The notes: a model not told the origin generated them from the sequence alone. Positions 41,613 to 50,421 are shown, numbered from the stretch's first letter. The stretch: 64,000 nt of DNA from Paenibacillus sp. PastM-3 (GCF_029893965.1 NZ_JARXXP010000003.1:124001-188000), one strand, 5' to 3'. Program-made: numbers and translations.

Positions 41613-41930
41613 ATGGAAGAACATCAGCTGACGATGTGCCCAAGATTCGAAACGGCCTTCTCTTTCTTAGGCAAACGCTGGAATGGACTTATTATCCAGA
41701 CATTGATGAGCGGACCGAAGCGCTTCAAGGATATCTCCGGACTGATTCCGTCAATGAGCGATAAAATGCTGTCGGAACGGATGAAGGATCTGGAATGCGA
41801 AGGCATTCTGGTAAGACATGTGTATCCTGAAACTCCGGTACGCATCGAGTATGAATTAACGCCAAAGGGCCGCGCGCTTGAGCCGGTCATGCAGCAGATT
41901 CAGTCCTGGGCCGAGAGCTGGGTTGAGTAG
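41613..41930 (+). CDS. HxlR-family transcriptional regulator
   Basis: The 105-residue winged helix-turn-helix protein has the HxlR pattern: an N-terminal Cys in LTMCPRFETAFSFLGKRWNG, then LIPSMSDKMLSERMKDLECE, and wing YPETPVRIEYELTPKGR. HxlR proteins such as HypR and YodB sense electrophiles or disulfide stress through that N-terminal Cys (C9). I start at 41613, after GAGAGGTGA. No target gene is beside it, and the dyad ahead of it suggests autoregulation. Confidence 0.9.
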   Translation: MEEHQLTMCPRFETAFSFLGKRWNGLIIQTLMSGPKRFKDISGLIPSMSDKMLSERMKDLECEGILVRHVYPETPVRIEYELTPKGRALEPVMQQIQSWAESWVE

Positions 41931-41954
41931 TCCCGCTACCGCAGTCCTGATGAT

Positions 41955-41990
41955 AGCCCCTTTTTCCGCTGATGGAGAGAGGGGCTTTTT
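41955..41990 (+). terminator. Terminator after the HxlR gene
   Basis: AGCCCC and GGGGCT pair with a 19-base loop, followed by five T residues. Confidence 0.75.
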
Positions 41991-42032
41991 CAGCAGCAGA
42001 GAGAACATAGATAAATTTCAAAAAAATAAAAC

Positions 42033-42060
42033 TTGCACAACTGGCGCGGAAATGTAATAT
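42033..42060 (+). promoter_or_regulatory. Promoter of the 42.2-kb hypothetical gene
   Basis: TTGCAC (42033-42038), 16 bases, TAATAT (42055-42060). A CTGGC/GCCAG hairpin (about 42071-42085) lies in the leader before AGGAGGCGAGG. Confidence 0.55.
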
Positions 42061-42181
42061 AATAGGAAAAACTGGCGTGGCCAGCCTGTCTAGCCGCTGA
42101 TTATGATGTCGCAGAGAAACTGAGTGAAAGCGTAACCAAAGTGTGAAGTCCGTTCTGCACAACATTTAGGAGGCGAGGAAG

Positions 42182-42904
42182 ATGAAAACCACCTTGTTTT
42201 CCCGGGAAATAACCTATGGAAAAGAGGATGTTGCCGAACTGGAGACTGCTTCGATCAAAGTCCAGCTTATTTATGACAAGGCGCTGTTCATGCTGCACGG
42301 CTATCTTCCTGGCTCCTTGTGGGACTCGTGGATCGGCGTACCCTATGAAATTATTTCCTCTTTATATAAAGGGGATAATGACAGCGGAAGTGTGTTTCAG
42401 AAATGGATTCAGAGTCCGTCAGGCTGGAAATGCATCGGCTGTGAGCGGCACTGCCTGGAGCCTGCGGATGCTGCAAAGCGGGCCGCTTCAGGAAGCCAGC
42501 GGCTGTTCACCTTTCATAACGGGATAAGACAGAGCATGGTTTTGCAGGCTATAATTTGGTCGCTGTATGAGAATACGCTGCTGTTCCAGCACTATCTGGG
42601 CAGCGAGGCATTTCTGGACGGGGATGATCTGGATACTATAGGGCATTATTTTGTGCCGACTTATGTCAGCCCGTTCCGGCTGATCGGGGATGGTAAGCCT
42701 TATAAAGAATACAAGGAAGATCATATACAGGTGTACCAGGAATGGATATCCGCCCCTGATCTGGTTCTGCAGTGGAACGGCGGGCTGACTGAAGGAAGAT
42801 GGATGACCGGAGTGTATGTGGATCACTCCAGGTTTGCCGGGCTGGGCCCCTATCTGAAGGACGCTCAGGGGAAGCGAACTTATATGCAGGCTACGATACA
42901 GTAG
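42182..42904 (+). CDS. Hypothetical protein
   Basis: This 240-residue protein is soluble and rich in Trp and aromatic residues. It starts MKTTLFSREITYGKEDVAEL and contains LHGYLPGSLWDSWIGVPYEI and, centrally, GWKCIGCERHCLEP with three closely spaced cysteines and a His that could bind a metal. I do not recognise the family. AGGAGGCGAGG precedes the ATG. It is monocistronic, ended by a good hairpin. Confidence 0.7.
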   Translation: MKTTLFSREITYGKEDVAELETASIKVQLIYDKALFMLHGYLPGSLWDSWIGVPYEIISSLYKGDNDSGSVFQKWIQSPSGWKCIGCERHCLEPADAAKRAASGSQRLFTFHNGIRQSMVLQAIIWSLYENTLLFQHYLGSEAFLDGDDLDTIGHYFVPTYVSPFRLIGDGKPYKEYKEDHIQVYQEWISAPDLVLQWNGGLTEGRWMTGVYVDHSRFAGLGPYLKDAQGKRTYMQATIQ

Positions 42905-42913
42905 TTATTATAG

Positions 42914-42944
42914 TAAAAAGCACCCCTATCCGGAGGTGCTTTTT
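42914..42944. terminator. Bidirectional terminator
   Basis: AAAAAGCACC pairs with GGTGCTTTTT around a ten-base loop, giving T-runs on both strands between two convergent genes. Confidence 0.9.
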
Positions 42945-42950
42945 ATGCTG

Positions 42951-43391
42951 CTAGGCTTCATCCTGTTCTGCCCGTCTTCTGATCCAGCGGACACCGCCCA
43001 GAATAACGGCTGTGACTGCAGCGAATATGATCAGCAGAGGAGCGGCAGTGTTGCGGACCGATGATTCAACGGGCGAATTGGACAGGGCCAGTGTTATAAC
43101 ACATACCGCTACGAGAATTGCGATCAAAGCGCCAACCAGGCTCCGGCTTGCGGATGTCAGGCTTCCGCTGCCAGGTCCGACGTAAGAGCCGTTCCAGATA
43201 ATACGTACCAGGTAGGAGCCGACACCGACAAGGAAGATGAAATAGTTGCTGAGCGGATAAGCGAGCCAGTGGATGCCATAATTATTTAGCCCCATATCAG
43301 CGAGGAGCAGGAAAGCCAGCAGGTAAAAGGTCTGCCTGCCCGCCTGGTTCCGCTTTTGCAATTGCCATTCATCGAGATTAGCTTTTTTCAT
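42951..43391 (-). CDS. Four-helix membrane protein (DUF6773-like)
   Basis: The 146-residue protein starts with a polar stretch (MKKANLDEWQLQKRNQAGRQ) and has four hydrophobic segments, for example TFYLLAFLLLADMGLNNYGI and LVGALIAILVAVCVITLALS. It is encoded 14 bases overlapping an Xre-family regulator, the standard arrangement for this membrane-protein/regulator pair in Bacillales. Family assignment to DUF6773 is from layout and memory. Function unknown. Confidence 0.75.
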   Translation of the reverse strand: MKKANLDEWQLQKRNQAGRQTFYLLAFLLLADMGLNNYGIHWLAYPLSNYFIFLVGVGSYLVRIIWNGSYVGPGSGSLTSASRSLVGALIAILVAVCVITLALSNSPVESSVRNTAAPLLIIFAAVTAVILGGVRWIRRRAEQDEA

Positions 43392-43593
43392 GATTTCCAG
43401 CCTCCCAAAAAAGTTGATCCAACGTCTTACCTAATGTCAGACAAATATCAATACATAACCGTATTGTGGGATTGTAGTCACCATTCTCGATAGCAATAAT
43501 AGTTTGTCTGGTAACGCCCACAGCTTCTGCCAGCTGCTTCTGCGATAAATCCCTTTCTGCTCTGGCGGCTTTAAGCCGCAGGTTTTTTCCCAT
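43378..43593 (-). CDS. Xre-family transcriptional regulator
   Basis: The 71-residue protein is a lone HTH_3 domain (LKAARAERDLSQKQLAEAVG, VTRQTIIAIENGDYNPTIRL) with a short C-terminal helix. It overlaps the downstream membrane-protein gene by 14 bases, so the two are coupled. YozG/YqaE-like small regulators of this type usually repress their own operon. Confidence 0.92.
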   Translation of the reverse strand: MGKNLRLKAARAERDLSQKQLAEAVGVTRQTIIAIENGDYNPTIRLCIDICLTLGKTLDQLFWEAGNHEKS

Positions 43594-43781
43594 ATCTTCA
43601 CCTCGTTTATAAAGTAATATATATTATACATAAAGTCAAATATATTTAACTTTATTGAATGAATCTGTTCACTAAAATTTTATACATCCAGTGCGTTTAA
43701 TCACTAGGCCGTGCCCCTGCGGGCGTTATTGTGTAGAGGTAAGAAAGAACTTAGACCAATAACGATGAGGGAGGGCCTACT

Positions 43782-44507
43782 ATGACGGCCAATCAAATAA
43801 ACCAGACAACAGAGCAACTTAACTTCAGCGGAGAAGATTTCGTAAGAGATATCGTACTGAAATTTCCGAAAGCGGCAGATTACTTCAAAGGACAGCGAAT
43901 CGATTTCTGCTGCGGCGGTGCAAAGCCGCTGGCTGAAGCAGCCGAAGAGAAGGGTCTGAAGGCGGAACAGCTGCTCGGCGATCTGCTCAAGCTGGTGGAG
44001 GAGCATCCTGTACTTGAAGAAGATACGAAATGGAATCAGGCGTCTTCCCGTGAGCTGGTAGAGCATATTGTGAACAAACATCACCGCTACCTGCGTGAAG
44101 AGCTCCCGCAGATTAGCCAGAATGTTACCAAGGTGTTCCGTGTGCACGGTGAGGATTCTCCACACCTGGCCGAAGTACACCGTCTATTCAACCTGCTGCG
44201 TGAAGATCTGCTGAAGCATACCGCACAGGAAGAGGAGGTTGAATTCCCTAAAATGCTGGCTTACAGCGAGAATCCAAGCGAAGCCGGATTGGCTGAGCTG
44301 CATGAGCTGCTGCATAATCTGGAGCAGGAGCATGAAGGAGCCGGCGAAATTCTGCGTGAGCTGCGTGCGGTCACCAATGACTTCACTCCGCCGCCGCATG
44401 CCTGCACAACCTATCGTCTGACCTATGCCCGGCTTGAAGAGCTTGAAGGCATGACCTTCGAGCATGTACATCTGGAAAACAACAACCTGTTCCTGCGTTA
44501 TCAATAA
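43782..44507 (+). CDS. ric: Iron-sulfur cluster repair di-iron protein
   Basis: The 241-residue protein is of the RIC/ScdA/YtfE type. It has an N-terminal DUF542 domain with RIDFCCGGAKPL (residues 39-50) and a hemerythrin-like domain with the di-iron His/Glu set (ELVEHIVNKHHRYL, HLAEVHRLFNLL, LKHTAQEEEVEFPKM, HNLEQEHEGAGEI). It restores iron-sulfur clusters damaged by nitric oxide or oxidants. Its position 1.4 kb ahead of the nitrite reductase operon suits protection from nitrosative stress. GAGGGAGGG precedes the ATG. Confidence 0.95.
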   Translation: MTANQINQTTEQLNFSGEDFVRDIVLKFPKAADYFKGQRIDFCCGGAKPLAEAAEEKGLKAEQLLGDLLKLVEEHPVLEEDTKWNQASSRELVEHIVNKHHRYLREELPQISQNVTKVFRVHGEDSPHLAEVHRLFNLLREDLLKHTAQEEEVEFPKMLAYSENPSEAGLAELHELLHNLEQEHEGAGEILRELRAVTNDFTPPPHACTTYRLTYARLEELEGMTFEHVHLENNNLFLRYQ

Positions 44508-44531
44508 GCGGAGCGGTGTGTGAAGCTATAG

Positions 44532-44550
44532 GCCCCCTCGGGGGCTTTTT
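44532..44550 (+). terminator. Terminator after ric
   Basis: GCCCC-CTCG-GGGGC stem followed by five T residues. Confidence 0.85.
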
Positions 44551-44603
44551 CTGTGCAATCAAATAGACATGTATCGGACAAATCAGGCTGAGTACAATGA
44601 GCT

Positions 44604-44731
44604 TAAGGGGAAAAATCCCATTAAACTGGCCTGTACGGCGCTGAATGGGAGGCGATAAGGGGAAAAATCCCATTAAATTGGCCTGAACGGCGCTGAATGA
44701 GAGGTAATAAGGGGAAAAATCCCATTAATGC
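44604..44731 (+). repeat. Three-copy 52-bp tandem repeat with A5-loop hairpin
   Basis: TAAGGGGAAAAATCCCATTA occurs at 44604, 44656 and 44708, exactly 52 bases apart. The first two copies are full length and differ at only a few positions; the third is cut after about 22 bases. Each copy can fold GGGGA/TCCC around A residues. The layout matches the 51-bp repeat at 9.7 kb although the sequences differ. Confidence 0.9.
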
Positions 44732-44938
44732 GCTCTGTTCACAGCCTATAGGGATTATTTACCAATTATTCATCAGGCTCCAGCAGTAAATGTTCCGCAA
44801 AATGACTGCGGTATGATTGAGAAGCCTGTCTATTTGCGTTATCCTTACGTAGGACTAATACATAACGACTACATGCCTGAGAAAATGCTGGAAGCTGTGT
44901 TCAGGCTACAAAAGGCGGTGCCGGAGAAGTGCAAGTGA
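44729..44938 (+). pseudogene. C-terminal fragment of an unrecognised gene
   Basis: Directly after the truncated third repeat unit a frame is open for 69 codons to TGA 44936-44938. It reads AYRDYLPIIHQAPAVNVPQ, then IEKPVYLRYPYVGLIHNDYM and MLEAVFRLQKAVPEKCK, clearly coding-like. The first ATG is at 44813 and has no good ribosome site, so the 5' part is probably lost. The stop overlaps the next start as GTGA, indicating former translational coupling. I do not recognise the family. Confidence 0.5.
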
Positions 44939-45624
44939 AGTTGCTGTGGCGTTTGTGTCTGGGGCTTATACTAATCATGATTGCCGGAGGCTGTGATGCC
45001 CTGAACGGGAATCTGGAAGTAAATAATGCTGCTGCCAGTGCTGTTCAGCCTGTGTTTTCTGTAAAAGTGGGGGATACGGACCTGACCGGCAGCGCCGGCC
45101 GGCAGATCAGTGATGCCTATAAGCCGGAGATCACCGTGAAGGAGCTGCTTGAAGCCAGCGGCCTTGTCACCTTTGCCGGAGACGGCAAATCGCTTTTGAC
45201 TGTAAACCATATATCGCTCGGTCCGGATATGGCCTGGGAGATTCAATTAAGCGGCAAGCCGGTGGCTGATCAGGGCACGGTGGTCAAGAGGGAAGATACT
45301 ATTCTTATAACGGCCGCAGCTGCACAGGAAGCTCCGTTTCAGCCGGTCATTCTGACTGTCAACGGCGGGATCAGCCAGCCCGAGCTGACCCAATCCTATG
45401 TTATGCCATATACAGAGAATATGACGGTGAGGGGGTTGCTGAAGAGCAGCGGGCTGGTTCATCTGGCCGAGAATAACAGGACGCTGCTCGCTGTCAAGGA
45501 ATACAAGCCGCTTTCGAATGAAGAATGGAAGCTGAAGCTGAATGGTAAAACGCTGCTCGACAGCGGCATTGATATGAAGCTGCGAATCCAGGATGAGCTG
45601 GAGATTTCCCTGGTTCTGCGGTAA
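44935..45624 (+). CDS. Lipoprotein with two DUF4430-like domains
   Basis: The protein (about 229 residues) has a lipoprotein signal (LIMIAGGCDAL, Cys near 20) followed by two similar halves. The first reads FSVKVGDTDL... ITVKELLEASGLVTFAGDGK... WEIQLSGKPV, and the second LTVNGGISQP... MTVRGLLKSSGLVHLAENNR... WKLKLNGKTL. Each half fits the DUF4430/transcobalamin-C-like fold seen in surface proteins. I favour the GTG at 44935, six bases after CGGAGAA and overlapping the upstream stop. Ligand unknown. Confidence 0.75.
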   Translation: MKLLWRLCLGLILIMIAGGCDALNGNLEVNNAAASAVQPVFSVKVGDTDLTGSAGRQISDAYKPEITVKELLEASGLVTFAGDGKSLLTVNHISLGPDMAWEIQLSGKPVADQGTVVKREDTILITAAAAQEAPFQPVILTVNGGISQPELTQSYVMPYTENMTVRGLLKSSGLVHLAENNRTLLAVKEYKPLSNEEWKLKLNGKTLLDSGIDMKLRIQDELEISLVLR

Positions 45625-45652
45625 TTGGCCCTCATAGGCAGGAAAGATTTGT

Positions 45653-45713
45653 ACAGCCCGTTTTTCTCTAAGCAGCCGGCAGCAGCTGTAGGGAGAATGG
45701 GCTGTTTTTTTTT
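45653..45713 (+). terminator. Terminator after the DUF4430-like gene
   Basis: ACAGCCC and GGGCTGT pair, with TCTC/GAGA and CAGC/GCTG pairs inside, followed by nine T residues. Confidence 0.8.
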
Positions 45714-45766
45714 GCAAACTTCAGGCAATTAACAAACCAATTGTAAGCTAACATGACATGTAATAT

Positions 45767-45782
45767 TGTGAAAACATTCACA
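45767..45782. promoter_or_regulatory. Fnr box 1 of the nir operon
   Basis: TGTGA-AAACAT-TCACA is a perfect match to the Bacillus Fnr consensus TGTGAN6TCACA. Its centre lies about 63 bases before the predicted start. Confidence 0.9.
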
Positions 45783-45787
45783 TTTAT

Positions 45788-45803
45788 TGTGATTGTAATC
45801 ACA
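45788..45803. promoter_or_regulatory. Fnr box 2 of the nir operon
   Basis: TGTGA-TTGTAA-TCACA is a second perfect match, 21 bases after the first. With the TATAAT -10 at 45826-45831 its centre is near -41.5, the class II activation position. Confidence 0.92.
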
Positions 45804-45885
45804 AATGCCGTTCAAATTTAAAATGTATAATTCAGGTACGAGATAAAATTCTAAGAATTTTAAGAGTTTTGGGGAGGTTCTAACA

Positions 45886-48315
45886 GTGAGAGTGGAGAGA
45901 GAAAAGTTAGTATTAATAGGCAACGGTATGGCAGGCGTAGGCACGATTGAACAGATTTTGAAGCTGGGCGGCGCTTATGATATTACGATTTTCGGCAGCG
46001 AGCCTCATCCCAATTACAACCGGATTATGCTTTCTTATGTACTGGAAGGCAGCAAAAGCATCGAAGATATTATTCTGAATGACCGCCAGTGGTACGCAGA
46101 CAACAACATTACGCTGCATACAGGAACTACGGTCGTAAAGATTGATGAGGAATCCCGCCAGGTCATCGCAGAGAACGGACTGGCTGTTCCTTACGACAAA
46201 GTTATTATTGCAACAGGCTCCAACTCATTCATTCTGCCTGTTCCGGGCAGCACCAAAGAAGGTGTTGTCGGCTTCCGCGACATTGCTGACTGTGATGCGA
46301 TGCTGGCAGCTGCCAAGCAGTACCGTACAGCGGCAGTAATCGGCGGCGGTCTGCTCGGACTTGAAGCAGCCAAAGGCCTGGTTAACCTCGGGATGGATGT
46401 CACAGTAGTGCATCTGCTGGAGGATCTGATGGAACGTCAGCTGGACCATACGGCCTCGTCCATGCTGCAAGCAGAGCTTACCCGTCAAGGCGTAAAATTC
46501 GCCATGGGCAAGCAGACGGTGGAGCTGACCGGGGATGAACGTGTCAACGGACTGAGATTCAGCGACGGTTCGGAGCTGCAGGCGGATTTTGTGGTCATGG
46601 CTGTAGGTATCAAACCAAATACCCAGCTGGCCAAAGACAGCGGCATTACCGTGAACCGCGGGATTGTTGTCAATGATTATCTGCAGACTTCCATGGAGAA
46701 TGTCTACTCTGTCGGTGAATGTACAGAACACCGCGGAATCTGCTACGGCCTGGTAGCCCCGCTGTTCGAGCAGGGTATGGTGCTTGCGAAGCATCTGTGC
46801 GGAGCCGCTACCCACCCTTATGAAGGGTCAGTTGTATCGACCAAGCTGAAAATTTCCGGCGTGGATGTCTTTTCGGCAGGCGAGTTTACGGATACACCGG
46901 AGCATACTGTTATCTCCGCTAAAGATGAATGGAAGAGAACCTATAAGAAGATCCTGCTCAAAAATAATGTAATTGTCGGTGCTGTACTGTTCGGTGATGT
47001 TACTGAATCTGCAAACCTGCAGAAGCTTGTGAAACAAGGCACAGAGATGACCGATGAGATATACAGTGAAGTAATGGGAACCGGCTGCTGCGGCGGCGGT
47101 GGCAGTGCTAAGAAGGGCATGTCCGTAGAAGCAATGGCAGATGAAGAAATCGTCTGCGGCTGTAACGGGGTTACCAAAAAAGCGATTGTCGATGCGGTAA
47201 CAGAGAACGGTTTTACCACTGTAGATGAAATCAAAGCCTGCACCGGAGCTACACGTTCCTGCGGCGGCTGTAAGCCGGTTGTTGAACAAATTCTTCAGTT
47301 TGTGCTGGGTGACAGCTTCAAAGAAAGTGCCAAAACCGGTATCTGCGGCTGTACATCGCTCAGCCGTGATGAAATTGTTGCCGAGATTACAGCAAAGGGA
47401 CTCAAGACCACCAAGGAAGTTATGAACGTGCTGGAGTGGAAACAGCCTGAAGGCTGCTCCAAGTGCCGTCCGGCCGTCAACTATTACCTGGGCATGATCT
47501 ATCCGGATACGCATGAGGATGAGAAGGAATCGCGCTTTGTCAATGAACGGATGAGCGCCAATATTCAGAAGGACGGTACCTTTACAGTTGTTCCGCGTAT
47601 GTACGGCGGTGTGACTACACCTGAAGATCTGAAACGGATTGCCGATGTATCCCTGAAATATGATGTGAAGGTAGTCAAGGTAACCGGCGGACAGCGTCTG
47701 GACCTGATCGGCGTCAAAAAAGAAGATGTGCCAAAAGTGTGGGAAGAGCTGGATATGCCTTCAGGATATGCCTACGCCAAATCGCTGCGCACCGTCAAAA
47801 CCTGTGTCGGCAACCAATTCTGCCGTTTTGGTACACAGGACTCCATGGGTGTAGGGGCTATGCTTGAACGTAAATACGAACGCCTTGATTTCCCTGCCAA
47901 ATTCAAAATGGCGGTTAACGGCTGCCCGCGCAACTGTGCTGAATCATGCACCAAGGATATCGGTATCGTCGGCAATGACGGCGGCTGGGAAGTATTCATC
48001 GGCGGTAACGGCGGTATCAAGCCGCGGATCGCAGATTCCTTCTGCAAGGTGAAGACCGATGAAGAGCTGGTTGAAGTGTGCTCTGCTGTAATGCAGTTCT
48101 ACCGTGAAACCGGAAATTATCTGGAAAGAACCTCGGAATGGGTAGAACGTATGGGTCTTGAGAAGATCCAGAGTGTAATCCTGAACAATGAGGAGAACCG
48201 CAAGGAGCTGGCGGCACGGATTGATTTTGCCCTGGCCCAGGTATCCGATCCATGGAAAAAAATGCTGAAGGAAGAAGACACACGCAGCGCCCTGTTCGAA
48301 AAAGTCCAGCACTAA
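45886..48315 (+). CDS. nirB: NAD(P)H-dependent nitrite reductase, large subunit
   Basis: The 809-residue enzyme reduces nitrite to ammonium. Domain order is FAD/NAD-binding (VLIGNGMAGVGTIEQI; AVIGGGLLGLEAAKGL; VYSVGECTEHRG), two BFD-like [2Fe-2S] modules (IVCGCNGVTKKAIVDAV ... SCGGCKPVVE and GICGCTSLSRDEIVAEI ... GCSKCRPAV), and the C-terminal siroheme/[4Fe-4S] domain with TCVGNQFCRFGT and NGCPRNCAESCTKD. It starts at a GTG after GGGGAGG. Two perfect Fnr boxes make it anaerobically induced. nirD and nirC follow. Confidence 0.97.
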   Translation: MRVEREKLVLIGNGMAGVGTIEQILKLGGAYDITIFGSEPHPNYNRIMLSYVLEGSKSIEDIILNDRQWYADNNITLHTGTTVVKIDEESRQVIAENGLAVPYDKVIIATGSNSFILPVPGSTKEGVVGFRDIADCDAMLAAAKQYRTAAVIGGGLLGLEAAKGLVNLGMDVTVVHLLEDLMERQLDHTASSMLQAELTRQGVKFAMGKQTVELTGDERVNGLRFSDGSELQADFVVMAVGIKPNTQLAKDSGITVNRGIVVNDYLQTSMENVYSVGECTEHRGICYGLVAPLFEQGMVLAKHLCGAATHPYEGSVVSTKLKISGVDVFSAGEFTDTPEHTVISAKDEWKRTYKKILLKNNVIVGAVLFGDVTESANLQKLVKQGTEMTDEIYSEVMGTGCCGGGGSAKKGMSVEAMADEEIVCGCNGVTKKAIVDAVTENGFTTVDEIKACTGATRSCGGCKPVVEQILQFVLGDSFKESAKTGICGCTSLSRDEIVAEITAKGLKTTKEVMNVLEWKQPEGCSKCRPAVNYYLGMIYPDTHEDEKESRFVNERMSANIQKDGTFTVVPRMYGGVTTPEDLKRIADVSLKYDVKVVKVTGGQRLDLIGVKKEDVPKVWEELDMPSGYAYAKSLRTVKTCVGNQFCRFGTQDSMGVGAMLERKYERLDFPAKFKMAVNGCPRNCAESCTKDIGIVGNDGGWEVFIGGNGGIKPRIADSFCKVKTDEELVEVCSAVMQFYRETGNYLERTSEWVERMGLEKIQSVILNNEENRKELAARIDFALAQVSDPWKKMLKEEDTRSALFEKVQH

Positions 48316-48343
48316 ATTAATAAGCCCAGGAGGAGAGAGAACG

Positions 48344-48685
48344 ATGGAAAACACAAACCATGAGTATACGATAGGGACGGTTCAGCATTTCCTGCCGCAG
48401 ATCGGCCGTGTAATCGGCTGTGGTCCGGTGGAGCTGGCGGTGTTCAAAACCTCGGATGGCCAGATTTTTGCCGTGGAGAACAAGAATCCTCATCCGAAAG
48501 GCGGTCCGCTCGCGGAAGGAATCGTGTCAGGACATTATCTGTATGATCCGCTGTATGACTGGAAGATTGATCTGCGCAGCGGAGAGGTTCAGGCTCCGGA
48601 CAACGGAAGAGTCGCCATATTCCCGGTTACTGTAGACGGGGATAGTGTTAAAGTTACCCTGCAGGGTACATTGATTCAAAGCTAA
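48344..48685 (+). CDS. nirD: Nitrite reductase small subunit
   Basis: The 113-residue protein has a Rieske-like fold (GTVQHFLPQIGRVIGCGPVE, FAVENKNPHPKGGPLAEGIV, YDPLYDWKIDLRSGEV) but lacks the C-x-H...C-x-x-H cluster ligands, as is normal for NirD. It is the partner subunit of NirB. AGGAGGAGAG precedes the ATG, 28 bases after nirB. Confidence 0.95.
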   Translation: MENTNHEYTIGTVQHFLPQIGRVIGCGPVELAVFKTSDGQIFAVENKNPHPKGGPLAEGIVSGHYLYDPLYDWKIDLRSGEVQAPDNGRVAIFPVTVDGDSVKVTLQGTLIQS

Positions 48686-48715
48686 ATTTAAGATTAGAAA
48701 TGGTGGGGTGGAGAG

Positions 48716-49507
48716 ATGTTTACGCAAAGCGTCGAGAACATCGTAGAGGCAGCAGTCAGCAAACGGGATAAAATGAATGAAAATTTGCCGCGGTACTTTT
48801 TGGCGGCACTGCTCGCAGGGGCATATGTCGGAATCGGAATTATTCTAATCTTCTCGCTGGGAGCACCGCTGGCGGCGATTAAATCGCCGTTCCAGCCGCT
48901 CGTAATGGGCGCCTCCTTCGGAATCGCCCTGACCCTGGTCATCTTTGCCGGCTCGGAGCTGTTCACCGGGAACAATATGTTTTTTACCGTCAGTACCCTC
49001 GCCGGAAGAACGTCAGTGTGGGATACACTCAAAAACTGGGTGATCGTTTTTATCGGCAACGTCGGCGGCGCTGTTATCCTGGCCCTTCTGATCCAGGGCA
49101 CCGGATTATTCAAGGCAGCTCCCGCGGAGCATCTGATCTTCGCCGCCGCAGCCAAAAAAATGACGCTGCCGTTCTCGGAGCTGTTCTTCCGCGGCATTCT
49201 ATGTAACTGGCTTGTCTGTCTGGCCATCTGGATGTCCTCGCGCGCCAAAAGCGAAGCTGCCAAGCTGGTGCTCATCTGGTGGTGCCTGTTCGCCTTCATC
49301 GCCAGCGGCTACGAGCACAGCGTCGCGAACATGACCCTGCTCAGCGTAGCTGTTCTGCTGCCGAACCACCCTGAAACCGTTACGGTAGCCGGCTGGCTGC
49401 ACAACATGATTCCGGTTACGCTCGGCAACATCATCGGCGGCGGCTTGTTCGTCGGCGCAGCGTACTGGCTGATCTCTCCTGTCCGCAATAAGTTCAGCAA
49501 ACGTTAA
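48716..49507 (+). CDS. nirC: Formate/nitrite transporter family protein
   Basis: The 263-residue channel has six helices with FNT features: FLAALLAGAYVGIGIILIFS, FAGSELFTGNNMFFT (the N-terminal signature with E-L-F-T-G-N) and RGILCNWLVCLAIWM, plus the HSVANM segment (central His in SGYEHSVANMTLL). Its position after nirD indicates nitrite uptake. It starts after GGTGGGG and is followed by a terminator. Confidence 0.93.
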   Translation: MFTQSVENIVEAAVSKRDKMNENLPRYFLAALLAGAYVGIGIILIFSLGAPLAAIKSPFQPLVMGASFGIALTLVIFAGSELFTGNNMFFTVSTLAGRTSVWDTLKNWVIVFIGNVGGAVILALLIQGTGLFKAAPAEHLIFAAAAKKMTLPFSELFFRGILCNWLVCLAIWMSSRAKSEAAKLVLIWWCLFAFIASGYEHSVANMTLLSVAVLLPNHPETVTVAGWLHNMIPVTLGNIIGGGLFVGAAYWLISPVRNKFSKR

Positions 49508-49519
49508 GGAAGTACTGAT

Positions 49520-49559
49520 AAACTGTCCTGAAGGCATAAGCCTTTGGGGCAGTTTTTTT
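49520..49559 (+). terminator. Terminator of the nir operon
   Basis: AACTG...GGCAGTT with an inner AAGG/CCTT pairing, then seven T residues. Confidence 0.8.
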
Positions 49560-49594
49560 GTCTGCTGAGGCTGGATCAAACGCTGTTGACGGCA

Positions 49595-49623
49595 GAAAAA
49601 AAGACGCCGTGCAGGCGTCTTTG
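49595..49623 (-). terminator. Terminator of fnr
   Basis: On the reverse strand AAAGACGCC pairs with GGCGTCTTT and is followed by more T residues. It lies about 80 bases after the fnr stop codon. Confidence 0.85.
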
Positions 49624-49701
49624 ACCACTCTATTTTTATTAAATAATATTTGGGCCAGAACTGTTTCAATGAGGAGAATAGAGGGTATTATTACTAGGGA
49701 A

Positions 49702-50421
49702 TTAGATCCGGCAAATCTCGTTCGGACACATTTCGCAGTGGCAGATCTCCTGCAGCATACCAAGATCCTTGATGACGATCATGCCATTCTCATATTCAAC
49801 TGCATCTTTTTTACGCAGATCGCTCAGCATCCGGTTGACACTCTCACGGGTAGCACCGATCATGTTGGATAGATCCGTATGCGTAATTTTTTTGTTGATC
49901 AGAATGTTGTCGCCATTCTTCTCGCCGTAGGTGTTGCCGAGACGGATCAGGGTGGAGCAAAGTGCGCCCGGTTTGCCGTACATCATCAAATCACGGAATT
50001 TCGTCTGCGTGAGACGGTGATGAATGCCCATCCACTTCATGAAGTCAATTGCGAAATCGCAGTGCTGGCAGATTAGAATCTCCAGATCCTTTTGCTCGAT
50101 TACGCCAACTTCGCTTTCTTCAATAACCTCGGCAGTGAAGCTGTGCTTCGTGCTGAAAAACGGGTCAGCCTGGCCAACCATGTCACCTGCCTGGTACATA
50201 TAAAGAATGAGTTCCTTGCCTTCGTCTGTAGATTTGGTCAGCTTCACGCGTCCACGTTTGATATAAAACAATTTATCCGAGTAGTCGCCTTCCCAGAACA
50301 GATGTGATCCTTCAGGGACCATACGTTCCTTCATTGTAACGAGAAGTCTGTTGAAATTCTGTTCGGAGAAACAGTTTGTATTTCCGTGGGCTTCGATAAC
50401 ATTGTAATGTTCCTTTATCAT
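49702..50421 (-). CDS. fnr: Oxygen-sensing regulator Fnr (Bacillus type)
   Basis: The 239-residue regulator has a cAMP-type barrel (ERMVPEGSHLFWEGDYSDKL, FYIKRGRVKLTKSTDEGKEL), an HTH (ITHTDLSNMIGATRESVNRM) and a C-terminal tail CHCEMCPNEICRI. Three tail cysteines with an Asp elsewhere coordinate a [4Fe-4S] cluster in Bacillus Fnr, unlike the N-terminal cluster of enterobacterial Fnr. It activates anaerobic genes through TGTGAN6TCACA sites, two of which precede nirB here. I start at 50421, nine bases after AAAGGGG. An Fnr-like box lies upstream, suggesting autoregulation. Confidence 0.95.
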   Translation of the reverse strand: MIKEHYNVIEAHGNTNCFSEQNFNRLLVTMKERMVPEGSHLFWEGDYSDKLFYIKRGRVKLTKSTDEGKELILYMYQAGDMVGQADPFFSTKHSFTAEVIEESEVGVIEQKDLEILICQHCDFAIDFMKWMGIHHRLTQTKFRDLMMYGKPGALCSTLIRLGNTYGEKNGDNILINKKITHTDLSNMIGATRESVNRMLSDLRKKDAVEYENGMIVIKDLGMLQEICHCEMCPNEICRI

